Shown: piece by piece, positions 44,016 through 53,656 of the stretch
How positions within the stretch are numbered: the first letter of the stretch is position 1
How the letters are laid out: each line of letters starts with the position of its first letter
Assembly (NCBI RefSeq): GCF_017656155.1
Contig: NZ_JACDOH010000002.1
Span: forward strand, 282,360 to 346,359
Source of the DNA: Thermosyntropha sp.
Lineage (GTDB): Bacteria > Bacillota > Syntrophomonadia > Syntrophomonadales > Syntrophomonadaceae
Direction of reading: 5' to 3'
DNA length: 64,000 nt
Notes under the pieces: model-generated
What the model saw: the letters and a program-made list of their open reading frames with translations, nothing else
Told to the model about the DNA's origin: nothing
Databases searched by the model: none
Position numbers and translations under genes: made by a program

Positions 44016-46067
44016 CTATCTGAGCACAGCTCCCAGCTTCTTTTCCAGATTAGATAAAATCAGATTTACCTTTTCATTTACTTCATTTTCCGTCAAAGTC
44101 CTTTCATTAGACTGGAATTTCAATCGGAAAGCCATGCTCTTATAGCCTTCTTTTACCTGTTCTCCGGTATAAAGGTCAAAAACAACTACTTCTTTAAGAA
44201 TGGTGTCATCACTTTCCTTTATCACCTGCACTGCCTGTCCTGCAGTTATATCAGACTTCAAAAGAACTGCAATATCGCGTTCTACCGCCGGATACTTAGT
44301 TATGCTTTCCATCATCATCTTTCTTCCGCTCAAAGCAAAAAGCTTATCCAAGTCAAATTCAAAAGCACACACTCTATCCCGCAAGTCAAAATTTGCTCCT
44401 ACTTCCGGATGAATTTCCCCGATAATCCCGATCTCTTCTCCAGAACAGTAAACGGCAGCAGTTCTTCCCGGGTGAAAAGACGGATGAGCTGTCCGCCTGA
44501 ACTCATAATCATTTATCCCCAGTCGCCTGAGCATATCTTCTACAATACCTTTGAGAAAAAAGAAATCCATAGCCAGCTTATGTTTAAGCCAGTTTATCTC
44601 ACTGCTACCTGATACGGCTGCTCCCAATTTCAGTTTTTCTTCAGGCAGTCCGGATTCTGTAGGATAAAATACCGCCCCTATTTCAAAAAAGGCCAAATTG
44701 CTGTTCTTGCGCGCAAAATTACGGCTTAAATTTTCTAAAAGCCCGGGTAAAAGAAGGGTGCGCATGACACTTTGCTCTTCAGACAAAGGATTGGCAACCT
44801 TTACTGTCCTCCGATAAATACTATCCTCAGACAGCATAAGCCGGTCAAAATAAGCCGGGCTTATAAAGCTATAATTTACCACTTCATAAAGGCTTTCAGC
44901 CATAATTGTGCGGACATTTTCCCGGAAGGCCTGATAAGGATTGAGCCCTCCTAAAGTGGTATTTCCTGACGGCAGACCAGCCGGAATTTTATCATAACCA
45001 TAGAGACGGGCAATTTCTTCAATCAAATCCACTTCAACCGAAATATCAGGGCGATAGGTGGGAACTTCCACTATAAAACCTGCCTCAACATCTTCAATTT
45101 TAAAACCTAATCTGGAAATATATTCTTTAACCTCATCTGGCGTAAGTTCAGTCCCTAAAAGGTAATTTACCCTATCAGTTCTAAGCTTTATCTTTTTATT
45201 CTCAACCGGTGAGGGATAAACATCTACTATTCCTCCTACAACCTCTCCTCCCGCCAATTCCTGGATAAGATATGCTGCCCGGTTTATGGCATAAATCACC
45301 CCGTTGGGGTCGGCACCTTTTTCAAAACGAACGGATGAATCACTTCGCAAAGCAAGCTTGCGGGAAGTTTTCCTTATATTAGCTCCTGCAAAATTGGCAG
45401 ATTCAAGCATTACCATTGTGGTATTTTCATTAATCTCAGTGTTTTGTCCTCCCATTATTCCGGCCAATGCTACACCCTGCTCGCCGTCACATATGAGGAG
45501 CATATTTTCATCTAATTCTCTTTCTACCTCATCTAAAGTAACTATCTTTTCGCCATTTCTGGCTCTGCGCACATTAATTTCCTTGCTTTCAAGGAGGTCA
45601 TAGTCAAAAGCGTGCAAAGGCTGGTTAGTTTCTAAAAGCACATAATTGGTAATATCTACAACATTATTTATCGGTCTTATACCTGATTTAATCAGTATTT
45701 CCTGCATCCATTCAGGAGATGGTTTTATCTTTACATTTTTAATTACCCTGGCTGCATAGCGCGGACACAGTTCAGGTTCAAGGATATTAACCTTTATGTA
45801 ATCCTTTATATCTTCCTCATTTTCTTTAATAAAAACCTCAGGAATTTTCAGTTCGTTTCCGGTTAAAGCTGCCACTTCCCGGGCCAAATTTATCATACCC
45901 AGGCAATCCCCGCGGTTAGGGGTAAGATCCAACTCTAAAATCCAATCATCTTCCTTTTTCTCTATTCCTTCCACCGCAATCCCCGCCATAGTAAGCTTAT
46001 AAGCCAACTCTTCAGCAGACATCTCAAAATCCACATAATATTTAAGCCATTTCACTGATACTCCCAT
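44016..46067 (-). CDS. pheT: Phenylalanyl-tRNA synthetase beta subunit lacking the tRNA-binding OB domain
   Basis: A 683-residue beta subunit, about 110-120 residues shorter than the usual bacterial form. After B1 (MGVSVKWLKYYVDFEMSAEELAYKLT...) the sequence jumps from AGIAVEGIEKK straight to LELDLTPNRGDCLGM, so the EMAP/OB-fold tRNA-binding domain normally found at about residues 40-150 is missing. B3/B4 editing domain (RPINNVVDITNYVLLE, LRSDSSVRFEKG), B5 and the C-terminal anticodon-binding FDX domain (SITKYPAVERDIAVLL, LYTGEQVKEGYKSMAF) are present. It works as an alpha2-beta2 enzyme with PheS. ATG with TAGGAGG. Confidence 0.95.
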   Translation of the reverse strand: MGVSVKWLKYYVDFEMSAEELAYKLTMAGIAVEGIEKKEDDWILELDLTPNRGDCLGMINLAREVAALTGNELKIPEVFIKENEEDIKDYIKVNILEPELCPRYAARVIKNVKIKPSPEWMQEILIKSGIRPINNVVDITNYVLLETNQPLHAFDYDLLESKEINVRRARNGEKIVTLDEVERELDENMLLICDGEQGVALAGIMGGQNTEINENTTMVMLESANFAGANIRKTSRKLALRSDSSVRFEKGADPNGVIYAINRAAYLIQELAGGEVVGGIVDVYPSPVENKKIKLRTDRVNYLLGTELTPDEVKEYISRLGFKIEDVEAGFIVEVPTYRPDISVEVDLIEEIARLYGYDKIPAGLPSGNTTLGGLNPYQAFRENVRTIMAESLYEVVNYSFISPAYFDRLMLSEDSIYRRTVKVANPLSEEQSVMRTLLLPGLLENLSRNFARKNSNLAFFEIGAVFYPTESGLPEEKLKLGAAVSGSSEINWLKHKLAMDFFFLKGIVEDMLRRLGINDYEFRRTAHPSFHPGRTAAVYCSGEEIGIIGEIHPEVGANFDLRDRVCAFEFDLDKLFALSGRKMMMESITKYPAVERDIAVLLKSDITAGQAVQVIKESDDTILKEVVVFDLYTGEQVKEGYKSMAFRLKFQSNERTLTENEVNEKVNLILSNLEKKLGAVLR

Positions 46068-46079
46068 CGCTTTAACCTC

Positions 46080-47102
46080 CTAAAATTGGGTTAAAAACCG
46101 CTTATCATTTTCGAAAAATAATCTTAAGTCATTAATCCCATATTTCAGCATGGCAATCCTTTCTACCCCCATGCCAAAGGCAAAACCGCTAACCTTTTCC
46201 GGATCATAGCCTCCATATTCTAAAACACGCGGATTAACCATCCCCGCTCCTAAAATTTCCAGCCATCCGGTATAAGAACATACCCGACACCCTTCTCCCT
46301 TACACATCACACAGGAAATATCCATCTCTGCACTGGGTTCGGTAAACGGGAAAAAGCTGGGACGATAGCGAACTTTTACATCTTCTCCAAATACCTTCTG
46401 GGCAAAAAGCATCAAAGTCCCTTTCAGATGAGCAAAAGTTATCCTTTCATCTATAACCAACCCTTCAATCTGATGAAACATAGGAGAATGAGTAGCATCA
46501 TCATCCCGCCGATAAACACGACCTGGAACAATAATCTTCACCGGAATCTGCGGCGCCATTTTTTCCATGGTTCTCACCTGAACCGGTGAAGTATGGGTTC
46601 TCAAGAGGATTTCTTCAGTTATATAAAAAGAATCCTGCATATCACGGGCTGGATGTTCTTTCGGAATATTCAAGGCTTCAAAATTGTAGTAGTCTGATTC
46701 AATCTCTGGCCCCTCAGCAACAGCAAACCCCATACTCGTAAAAATATCCCTTATCTCATCTATAACCTGAGTCAAAGGATGTTTGCGCCCTTTGATCAGC
46801 GGAAGCCCGGGAAGGGTAACATCAATTGTTTCTGCCATCAGTCTTAAATCAAGCTCCAACTTTTTAAGTTCACGAGCCTTTTCTTCAATCATTCTTTCTA
46901 AAGATGCTTTAACTTCATTGGCAAACTTTCCTACTTCCACCCTCTGTTCAGGAGGAATATCCTTAAGTCTCTTCAAAATAAGAGTAATATCCCCTTTTCG
47001 CCCTAATGCCTTGACCTTAAGCTCATTAAGATCCTCTAAAGTTTTAACTTCGTTAAGCCTTGATTCCACCGAAGTTTTAATGTTTTTAAGTTCCTCTAAC
47101 AT
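46080..47102 (-). CDS. pheS: Phenylalanyl-tRNA synthetase alpha subunit
   Basis: A 340-residue class II catalytic subunit. The N-terminal coiled coil (about 1-85) binds tRNA. The catalytic core has [58 protein letters not shown] and the motif 3 region [16 protein letters not shown]. The phenylalanine pocket FEFT/S-type segment appears as [12 protein letters not shown]. It is transcribed from a T-box leader with phenylalanine specifier. Confidence 0.97.
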   Translation of the reverse strand: MLEELKNIKTSVESRLNEVKTLEDLNELKVKALGRKGDITLILKRLKDIPPEQRVEVGKFANEVKASLERMIEEKARELKKLELDLRLMAETIDVTLPGLPLIKGRKHPLTQVIDEIRDIFTSMGFAVAEGPEIESDYYNFEALNIPKEHPARDMQDSFYITEEILLRTHTSPVQVRTMEKMAPQIPVKIIVPGRVYRRDDDATHSPMFHQIEGLVIDERITFAHLKGTLMLFAQKVFGEDVKVRYRPSFFPFTEPSAEMDISCVMCKGEGCRVCSYTGWLEILGAGMVNPRVLEYGGYDPEKVSGFAFGMGVERIAMLKYGINDLRLFFENDKRFLTQF

Positions 47103-47188
47103 TCTTCCCTTTCCTCCTCACTACAAGAAAGTGCACCCTTCTAAAAAAATAAAAACATATACGATAATCCCAAAGCAAATTATAAAAA

Positions 47189-47445
47189 CAAAAAAACTTT
47201 CTTCCCACTCAGGGACGAAAGTTTTCCGCGGTACCACCCTAATTAGCCCACCTTTTAAATAAAAAAGGAGGGCTCACTCTTCGTCGATAACGGCGACTTC
47301 CGTTCAGACCTACTCTTATTTCAGCCTGCTGCTCCCAGGCGAATTCACCTGCTTTCCCCCTAGCCGTACTTCCAGTCGCGGTACAGCCTCCCTGTAAGGT
47401 TTCCGGCAGGCTACTCTTCCTGTTCATAGCCTTTAACACTATTGC
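47189..47445 (-). promoter_or_regulatory. T-box leader of pheST (phenylalanine, specifier TTC)
   Basis: The T-box AGGGTGGTACCGCGG is at 47226-47240. It is followed by the terminator AACTTTC / GAAAGTT (47195-47223) with a run of seven Ts. The specifier loop reads GTGAA-TTC-GCC, with TTC at 47343-47341, matching phenylalanine. The control is antitermination by uncharged tRNA-Phe. Confidence 0.94.
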
Positions 47446-47456
47446 ATCATCAACAT

Positions 47457-47484
47457 TTTATATAAAAGGTAATAAATAATACAA
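47457..47484 (-). promoter_or_regulatory. Sigma-A promoter of the pheST T-box transcript
   Basis: TTGTAT (47479-47484), 16 bp, TATAAA (47457-47462), immediately upstream of the T-box leader. Confidence 0.6.
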
Positions 47485-47557
47485 CCTGATTTTTCAAAAA
47501 GCATCCACAAATTGTCTACCTGCTCACCCATTTTAGCCCCTGCCCTTCTATATAAAG

Positions 47558-47572
47558 GGGGACAAAATCCCC
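47558..47572 (-). terminator. Small hairpin after the rRNA methyltransferase gene
   Basis: GGGGA / TCCCC with a 5-nt loop, followed on minus by CCTTTATA. A weak terminator candidate. Confidence 0.4.
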
Positions 47573-47601
47573 AAAACAATTATAACATAGCGTAATAACC
47601 T

Positions 47602-48390
47602 CTACAAGCCTTCTCTTGCCAAAGAGGCCCTGCTAAGAATTATAGCACAAGCAATCGCTGCATTCAATGAATCGACCCTAGGATTTATGGGAATCGTAAA
47701 TAAAACATCACACAAACCCCTTATTTCTGGACTTATCCCATGGGCTTCGCTTCCGATAACAATAATTTTCTTGCCAGTATAATCAACATTTTCATAGGAA
47801 AGACTGCTGTTAATCGAAGCACCGGCAAGAACATAGCCATTTTCTTTAAAAGCCTTTATTTCACCTAAATCCGTATCGGTAAATATCGGAACATTTAATA
47901 TCCCGCCCATGCTGGATCTTACTACCTTTGGGCTAAAAGGGTCAGCTGAACCTGAAGTAAGCAAAATACCTCCGACATTAAAAGCAAAAGCGGTGCGGAT
48001 AATCGTCCCTAAATTACCAGGATCAGCAATTTTATCCCCTAATACTATCAAGCTTTCACTTTTTAAAAGTTTATGAAAATCCCAGGAAGGAATCCTGGCT
48101 ATTCCGGCTACTCCCTGCGGAGTTTCTGTCCCACATATATGTTTCATCAGCCTGTCATCTACTACATACCAGCTGACCGAATTATACTGTTCAGCCAAGC
48201 TTTCATATTCTTCTCTTACATTTTCTGATACAAAAATACTCTTCAAAGCATTTTCAGAGGATTCAAGTGCTTCTCTTACCATCTTTTTCCCTTCGAGTAT
48301 AAATAATCCCTCTTTAAGCCTGAACTTGCGGTGTTTAAGGCTAGAGGCCAGTTTAACCTGAGGATTTTCTTTTGAGGTAATCTTTTTCAT
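47602..48390 (-). CDS. SpoU/TrmH family RNA 2'-O-methyltransferase
   Basis: A 262-residue SPOUT enzyme. An N-terminal substrate-binding domain (SKENPQVKLASSLKHRKFRLKEGLF, in part) precedes the knotted AdoMet domain. The three SpoU motifs are DPGNLGTIIRTA, IVIGSEAHGIS and IPINPRVDSLNAAIACAI. It methylates a ribose in rRNA or tRNA; the position is not predictable. Its place between pheST and rplT is common in Clostridia and Bacilli. ATG with AAGGTGTGA. Confidence 0.92.
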   Translation of the reverse strand: MKKITSKENPQVKLASSLKHRKFRLKEGLFILEGKKMVREALESSENALKSIFVSENVREEYESLAEQYNSVSWYVVDDRLMKHICGTETPQGVAGIARIPSWDFHKLLKSESLIVLGDKIADPGNLGTIIRTAFAFNVGGILLTSGSADPFSPKVVRSSMGGILNVPIFTDTDLGEIKAFKENGYVLAGASINSSLSYENVDYTGKKIIVIGSEAHGISPEIRGLCDVLFTIPINPRVDSLNAAIACAIILSRASLAREGL

Positions 48391-48441
48391 GTCATCACAC
48401 CTTTATAAAATAAAAACCCTTTAATATATTTCAATATATAG

Positions 48442-48470
48442 TAAAAGTATGGCTAAAAGCCATACTTTTA
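48442..48470 (-). terminator. Terminator of the infC-rpmI-rplT operon
   Basis: A 13-bp perfect stem TAAAAGTATGGCT / AGCCATACTTTTA with a 3-nt loop, just past the rplT stop. Confidence 0.85.
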
Positions 48471-48485
48471 AACATCGAAGCTCAT

Positions 48486-48842
48486 TTATTTTACACTCTG
48501 TTTAGAAATCTCTGCTAATTTCTTGAATCCCTGTGGATCATTTACAGCCAAATCAGCTAAAACCTTGCGGTCTATATCTATACCTGCTACTTTAAGCCCG
48601 TGTATCATGCGGCTGTAAGTAGTGCCATTTTCTCTGGCAGCTGCATTTATACGAGCAATCCAAAGCTTGCGGAATTCTCTTTTTTTAAGCTTGCGATGAG
48701 CATAAGCATAATTGCCGGATTTCCACACCTGCTGCTTGGCTACCTTATAGAGCTTGGATTTGCTGCCCCAGTAGCCTTTAGCCATTTTCAAAACTTTTTT
48801 ATGTCTTTTATGTCTGATTACACCCCTTTTTACTCTGGGCAT
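48486..48842 (-). CDS. rplT: Ribosomal protein L20
   Basis: A 118-residue protein, complete: basic N-terminal helix [21 protein letters not shown] followed by the C-terminal globular domain ([25 protein letters not shown] sequence). It binds 23S rRNA early in 50S assembly and, in Firmicutes, represses its own operon by binding the leader upstream of infC. Confidence 0.98.
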   Translation of the reverse strand: MPRVKRGVIRHKRHKKVLKMAKGYWGSKSKLYKVAKQQVWKSGNYAYAHRKLKKREFRKLWIARINAAARENGTTYSRMIHGLKVAGIDIDRKVLADLAVNDPQGFKKLAEISKQSVK

Positions 48843-48861
48843 AAGTTACACCTCCTGTATT

Positions 48862-49059
48862 TTATTTATAAGGCAAAAGTTTGGAAATTCTCTTTGTTTC
48901 AACCTTACTTACCAGTGCAGGTTGACGCAGCCTTCTCTTTCTCTTGGGAGTTTTGTGGCCTAATAAATGGCTGCCATAAGCTCTTTCTCTTTTTATCTTC
49001 CCACTAGCACTCTTTTTAAATCTTTTAGCTGCACCCCGGTGGGTTTTCATCTTAGGCAT
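48862..49059 (-). CDS. rpmI: Ribosomal protein L35
   Basis: A 65-residue L35: [20 protein letters not shown] and [20 protein letters not shown] are diagnostic. Its ATG overlaps the infC stop by one base (TAATG), so translation is coupled. Confidence 0.98.
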   Translation of the reverse strand: MPKMKTHRGAAKRFKKSASGKIKRERAYGSHLLGHKTPKRKRRLRQPALVSKVETKRISKLLPYK

Positions 49060-49604
49060 TATGCTTCCTCCTTCTTGTTTGCATTCTTTTCATTTTCAGG
49101 TTTCGGCATTAAAACCATCACCATATTTTTACCCTCAATTTTAGGCTTTTTTTCTATATTTGAAACATCAGACAACACTTCTGCAAACCGCAGGCACAAC
49201 TTTTCACCTAATTCGGGATGGGTAATCTGCCTGCCCCTGAACATTATAGTGACCTTGACCTTGTCCCCCGAATTCAGGAACTTGCGTGCATTTTTCGCTT
49301 TAACCATAAGGTCGTGCTCTTCAATATTAGGACGCATTTTAATTTCTTTAACTTCAATTATCTTTTGTTTCTTCCGTGCTTCTTTCTCCCTCTTGCTCTG
49401 TTCAAATTTAAACTTTCCATAATCCATCAGACGGCAAACCGGCGGCTTCGCCAGAGGGGCTATCTCTACCAGATCAAGCCCTTTTTCCAGAGAAACATCC
49501 AGAGCCTCTTTAAGAGAAACAATGCCGAGCTGTTCTCCCGTCTCACTTATAAGCCTTACTTCCTTAGCCCGTATTTCTTCATTAACTCTCCAATCCTTGC
49601 TGAT
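49059..49604 (-). CDS. infC: Translation initiation factor IF-3, with an AUC start codon
   Basis: About 181 residues. The N-domain has [15 protein letters not shown], then [17 protein letters not shown], a helical linker and the C-domain ([31 protein letters not shown]). Family alignment places the first residue before [11 protein letters not shown], which is an ATC codon at 49604-49602 behind AGGAGGTGA. No ATG/GTG/TTG is available at that position, and in-frame ATGs further upstream lie inside the leader RNA. Rare start codons (AUU or AUC) let IF-3 limit its own synthesis. Confidence 0.95.
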   Translation of the reverse strand: MSKDWRVNEEIRAKEVRLISETGEQLGIVSLKEALDVSLEKGLDLVEIAPLAKPPVCRLMDYGKFKFEQSKREKEARKKQKIIEVKEIKMRPNIEEHDLMVKAKNARKFLNSGDKVKVTIMFRGRQITHPELGEKLCLRFAEVLSDVSNIEKKPKIEGKNMVMVLMPKPENEKNANKKEEA

Positions 49605-49607
49605 AAG

Positions 49608-49775
49608 AAGTTCACCTCCTGAAAAAATAAAAGCGAGTTCGCACGAACTCGCTTCCATCCCTCTTTGTGCATAAGAATCCATATAAATACAGTCTAGCCC
49701 ATAAAGAGATCTCAATAACCTTACGAACCGAAGCTGTAAGGTGAGGAGAAGCGATGCTCCTGCTTAGTACCTAGA
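49608..49775 (-). promoter_or_regulatory. L20-type autoregulatory leader of infC-rpmI-rplT
   Basis: A leader of about 165 nt with several inverted repeats. It ends in a strong terminator, AAGCGAGTTCG / CGAACTCGCTT (49631-49654), followed on minus by TTATTTTTTC directly before the infC ribosome site. Position and structure match the Firmicute L20 leader, where L20 binding promotes termination. Confidence 0.85.
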
Positions 49776-49777
49776 CT

Positions 49778-49806
49778 AGTATATCATATATAAAATCTGG
49801 CTACAA
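49778..49806 (-). promoter_or_regulatory. Sigma-A promoter of infC-rpmI-rplT
   Basis: TTGTAG (49801-49806), 17 bp, TATACT (49778-49783), just before the L20 leader. Confidence 0.75.
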
Positions 49807-49848
49807 GCCCTTTTTACCCTTTAACATTGAAATTTTTAAGTTTCATGT

Positions 49849-51759
49849 TCAGACAATAGCCTTATCAGCTATTTCTTTCAAAAGCAATTCTTTAAATTCA
49901 GCAACCGGCTTAATTCCTTGATCGCCCAATTTTCTGTGTCGGACAGCCACTGAACTTGTTTCAACTTCATTGTCTCCCACTACCAAAAGGTATGGTATCT
50001 TCTGGAGCTGTCCTTCTCTTATCTTATAGCCCACCTTTTCGCTGCGCAGGTCAGCCTCAATCCTTATTCCTGCCTCTTTAAGCTCCTCTACCACTTTATT
50101 CGCATATTCATGGTGTCTTTCAGCTACCGGTATCACCTTAGCCTGCACCGGAGCCAGCCAGGCAGGAAATGCCCCGGCAAAGTGCTCGGTAAGAATGCCA
50201 ATAAACCTTTCTATGCTGCCGTAGACTACCCGGTGAATCATAACCGGACGATGTTTTTCACCATCTTCACCTATATAGGTAAGGTCAAATTTCTCCGGCA
50301 TCTGAAAATCAAGCTGAATCGTTCCACACTGCCAAGTTCTATCCAACGAATCTTTAAGGTGGAAATCTATCTTGGGCCCATAAAAAGCACCATCACCTTC
50401 ATTGACCTTATAGGGAAGACCTTTTTCCTCTAAAGCCTTAATCAAAGCATTAGTTGCCATTTCCCATATTTCATCTGACCCCATCGCCTTTTCCGGCTTG
50501 GTTGAAAGCTCTACATGATAAGAGAAACCAAACAAACTGTAAAAGCGGTCAACTAAATCGATAACCCCTTTTATCTCATCAATTATCTGTTCTGGAAGCA
50601 TGAAAATATGAGCATCATCCTGGGTAAAAGCCCTTACCCTCATAAGTCCGTGCAGAACCCCGGAAAGTTCGTGCCGGTGCACCAGTCCCATCTCACAGGT
50701 TCTCAGAGGAAGTTCTTTATAGCTGTGTAGATTTTGTTTGTATACCAGCATTCCGCCCGGACAATTCATAGGTTTTATCGCATAATCCTCATCATCTATT
50801 TTGGTAAAATACATATTTTCTTTATAATGTTCCCAGTGTCCGGATCTTTCCCAGAGTTCCCGGTTGAGTATTATAGGGGTGCGGATTTCTTGATATCCTG
50901 CCTTAATATGTTCTTCCCGCCAGAATTTTTCAAGCTCATTCCGCAAAATCATGCCTTTAGGCAGGAAAAACGGGAAGCCAGGTCCTTCATCCAAAAGTAC
51001 AAAAAGTCCCAGTTCCTTGCCTAATTTACGGTGGTCCCTTTTCTTGGCTTCTTCCAATTTAGTCAGATAATCATCCAGCATAGACTTTTTGGGAAAAGAA
51101 GTAGCATAAATCCTCTGCAGCATCGGATTCTTTTCGCTGCCGCGCCAGTAAGCCCCTGCCACGCTCATCAGCTTGAAAGCTTTAACCCTTCCGGTTGAAG
51201 GCAGGTGAGGACCAGCACAAAGGTCAACAAACTCACCCTGTTGATAAATGCTTATAACTGCATCTTCAGGCAGGTCATTTATTAATTCAACTTTATACCT
51301 TTCCCCTCTTTCTTCAAAAAATCTCAACGCCTCTTCCCGGGAAAGTTCTTTTCTGACAATCGGATAATCGGCGTCGATAATCTTCTGCATTTCCTTTTCA
51401 ATCAATTCCAGATCATCCGGATTAAACTTGTGACTTCCGTCAAAATCATAGTAAAAGCCTTTTTCAATCGCCGGACCTATAGCCAAAATGGTGTCCGGCC
51501 AAAGCCTTTTTACCGCCTGAGCCATTATATGCGCGGAAGTATGGCGGTAAACTTCCCGACCTCTTTCATCATCAAAGTTAATAAACTCTACAGTTCCATC
51601 TTCAAAAATCTGACGGTTTAAATCCGTAAGGGCACCGTTAAAAACTGCAGCTACTGCGTTTTTTGCCAGTTTGGGGCTTATCGCTTCTGCAATCTGCAAA
51701 AGAGTTATACCTTCCGGATATTCCCTTATACTGCCATCTTTAAGTTCGATTTTCACCAT
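49849..51759 (-). CDS. thrS: Threonyl-tRNA synthetase
   Basis: A 636-residue class II synthetase with TGS (1-60), SAD editing domain (HTSAHIMAQAVKRLWP, DGSHKF, CAGPHLPSTG), catalytic core (RNELWERSGHWEHYKENMY, MNCPGGMLVYK, RHELSGVLHGLMRVRAFTQDDAHIF in part, YGSIERFIGILTEHF) and C-terminal anticodon domain. No T-box is present: only 39 bp separate it from the upstream DUF445 gene. ATG at 51759 with GGGAGGT. Readthrough into infC is possible. Confidence 0.97.
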   Translation of the reverse strand: MVKIELKDGSIREYPEGITLLQIAEAISPKLAKNAVAAVFNGALTDLNRQIFEDGTVEFINFDDERGREVYRHTSAHIMAQAVKRLWPDTILAIGPAIEKGFYYDFDGSHKFNPDDLELIEKEMQKIIDADYPIVRKELSREEALRFFEERGERYKVELINDLPEDAVISIYQQGEFVDLCAGPHLPSTGRVKAFKLMSVAGAYWRGSEKNPMLQRIYATSFPKKSMLDDYLTKLEEAKKRDHRKLGKELGLFVLLDEGPGFPFFLPKGMILRNELEKFWREEHIKAGYQEIRTPIILNRELWERSGHWEHYKENMYFTKIDDEDYAIKPMNCPGGMLVYKQNLHSYKELPLRTCEMGLVHRHELSGVLHGLMRVRAFTQDDAHIFMLPEQIIDEIKGVIDLVDRFYSLFGFSYHVELSTKPEKAMGSDEIWEMATNALIKALEEKGLPYKVNEGDGAFYGPKIDFHLKDSLDRTWQCGTIQLDFQMPEKFDLTYIGEDGEKHRPVMIHRVVYGSIERFIGILTEHFAGAFPAWLAPVQAKVIPVAERHHEYANKVVEELKEAGIRIEADLRSEKVGYKIREGQLQKIPYLLVVGDNEVETSSVAVRHRKLGDQGIKPVAEFKELLLKEIADKAIV

Positions 51760-51798
51760 TATATGTATACCTCCCGATACAATTAAGCCTTGTCCTCT

Positions 51799-52401
51799 TT
51801 AAATTCCTATAGGAAATAAAACCAGAATTAAAACTTGAACAAGTCCAATAAATAAACCTAACACCCCGCCTAAAACTTCAATAAACCTCAATTCAGGCGA
51901 AGAAACACTTTTTATCATCTCTTCCAACTGGGTCAAATCATAATCATTTATCTTATCTTCTATCATCTGCTTTATCTTTACTTCCTCAGTCAAATAATCC
52001 CGGCCTGAATCCATAACCTGCCTTATAAGCCCCGGCACTTCTTTCCTGAGCATGCGCTCTAAATTATCAGTGATAAGCCGGCTTATTTTGCCTGGTAAAA
52101 TTGAAGGAAGCACTGTATCAATCTTATTTTTCACAATCCCTGTAAGCCTGTCCGTAATCTTATCATGCATTTCCGGATTATCTATTTTATCTAAAAGCTC
52201 GTCCATCGAAAAAAGCTGCTGTTCGACTAATTCTCCTACACTTCTGGCTATATCTGCCTGCCTTTTTGGCAAAAGCCCCTGCAGGACAAAAAATCCCAAA
52301 TTAATTGGCTTTCTAGGCCAAAACATAAGCTTTATCGCAATAACATTGGTAAGATAACCGATAAAAGCACTCACCAGAGGTATAATCACCAGATGGAACA
52401 T
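51799..52401 (-). CDS. DUF445 family membrane protein
   Basis: About 200 residues with an N-terminal hydrophobic region containing SAFIGYLTNVIAIKLMFWPRKP and GLLPKRQADIARSVG, a helical middle part, and a C-terminal membrane helix (LGGVLGLFIGLVQVLILVLF). This is the DUF445 pattern (Bacillus YheB-like), of unknown function. ATG at 52401 with AAGGTGAT; the GTG at 52410 overlaps that site. It lies between ytxC and thrS. Confidence 0.83.
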   Translation of the reverse strand: MFHLVIIPLVSAFIGYLTNVIAIKLMFWPRKPINLGFFVLQGLLPKRQADIARSVGELVEQQLFSMDELLDKIDNPEMHDKITDRLTGIVKNKIDTVLPSILPGKISRLITDNLERMLRKEVPGLIRQVMDSGRDYLTEEVKIKQMIEDKINDYDLTQLEEMIKSVSSPELRFIEVLGGVLGLFIGLVQVLILVLFPIGI

Positions 52402-52486
52402 CTCAATCACCTTATTTATTTTTTACTTATCGAATATAACAAATTTTGCAATGTCCCGCAATGCTAAAATTCAAACAACAGTTAAA

Positions 52487-53407
52487 TCAAAATTGTAAAT
52501 CATTTCCTTTTGTCATCGGCTGGCAATGTTCACATCCGAGACATATATTTATCCGTTCGGCAAAAACCCGCTTTATTATTTCCAGTGCTTCTTTATTTTT
52601 ACGGCATTTATCGAGATTATGCAAGACAATCTTTAAGGGGGCCAAAGTTATTAAGACACTTACCAGAATATCATCTAAATTTATCTCATCTGAAAAAAGA
52701 TCATTGTAATAACCTATATTCCATCCTATCCGACCTTTATCTTTATCCCAGAAAATAAATTCGCCATTATCGTTAACCATAATATTTACTTCATAAACTT
52801 TAGGGGGCTGAGAATTGACAAAACACCGCAAAAAATTTACAAATTCGTTGAATTCTTTTTCATTTTTAAATTCCTCTAATGCGATTTCCACCGCATAATT
52901 TATGTCCTTTAAATAATCCTGCATTCGAAAATTAATAAACCCATCAACAATAATTCTGCTGCTTCTTTTAATATACTCTAAAATACGGGCAGATATTTGA
53001 TTTTTACGATTAAAGTTGATAAGCATATTTAAACTTTCATTTTCATTAAAATGATATAAAAAATTATAAGCTTTTTCAAAAATCTGCTTTTTTTCTTCTG
53101 CTCCGTATCTTCTGCACAGCTTTACAATCTTTTTCCAGATAAGCTTTTCTTCCCATTCCTTAATAATGTGTTCAGCCAGGATTTCTGCCATTTGATGTTG
53201 GAAAATATGAATTATATCTTCTTCTTTAAAAATATTATCTCCCTTTTCTCCCTGCAGTCTTAAATACATGAAATCATAAACAGTTCCATTATTTACATCT
53301 ATTTTTACAGTATAGCCTTTTTGGCGCATCCAGCATAACCTCTGATCAAAATCAGCAGCCAAATTATCTTTATTCATTACTGTAGCCACTTCATACTCAT
53401 AAATCAT
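52487..53407 (-). CDS. ytxC: Sporulation-associated protein YtxC
   Basis: A 306-residue soluble protein matching the YtxC family: IIKEWEEKLIWKKIVKLC, EYIKRSSRIIVDGFINFRMQDY (in part), DYLKDINYAVEIALEEF and the late LITLAPLKIVLHNLDKC. The family is found in spore formers and typically lies upstream of thrS, as here; its function is unknown. It is AT-rich, divergent from motA. ATG with GGAGGTC. Confidence 0.85.
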   Translation of the reverse strand: MIYEYEVATVMNKDNLAADFDQRLCWMRQKGYTVKIDVNNGTVYDFMYLRLQGEKGDNIFKEEDIIHIFQHQMAEILAEHIIKEWEEKLIWKKIVKLCRRYGAEEKKQIFEKAYNFLYHFNENESLNMLINFNRKNQISARILEYIKRSSRIIVDGFINFRMQDYLKDINYAVEIALEEFKNEKEFNEFVNFLRCFVNSQPPKVYEVNIMVNDNGEFIFWDKDKGRIGWNIGYYNDLFSDEINLDDILVSVLITLAPLKIVLHNLDKCRKNKEALEIIKRVFAERINICLGCEHCQPMTKGNDLQF

Positions 53408-53527
53408 AAATAGACCTCCGAAAAAGTTTACTCTATATTATATGATTATATGTTGAGCATGATTTAGTTATTCAATACCTGCTTTATGCTGAACCTCGCA
53501 TAAAATTATATTTTTTTGTTAAAACCC

Positions 53528-53554
53528 TGCAGGAAAAAAATTTTTTACCGATAA
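53528..53554 (+). promoter_or_regulatory. Sigma-28-type promoter of motAB
   Basis: ACCGATAA (53547-53554) matches GCCGATAA at 7 of 8 positions. The -35 at 15-bp spacing is TGCA, a poor match to TAAA. It shares CGATAATATATTA with the flgG promoter. Confidence 0.6.
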
Positions 53555-53656
53555 TATATTAGAAATCAGTCGAAAAATTTAACCATCTCATCTGCCACAA
53601 AAACAAAATTTACATTATAATTAAAGAGGTTTTCAAAAACATCAAGAGGTGAAGTT

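Noticed and set aside
47239..47439. 66-codon open frame upstream of pheS
   Set aside because: It lies entirely within the phenylalanine T-box leader and has no family similarity; the RNA structure explains the sequence.
49605..49715. N-terminal extension of infC using an upstream start
   Set aside because: It would translate through the L20 leader terminator and ribosome site; IF-3 proteins begin at the [11 protein letters not shown] segment.
51760..51798. T-box leader for thrS
   Set aside because: Only 39 bp separate thrS from the upstream gene and no GGTGGTACCGCG-like box is present.
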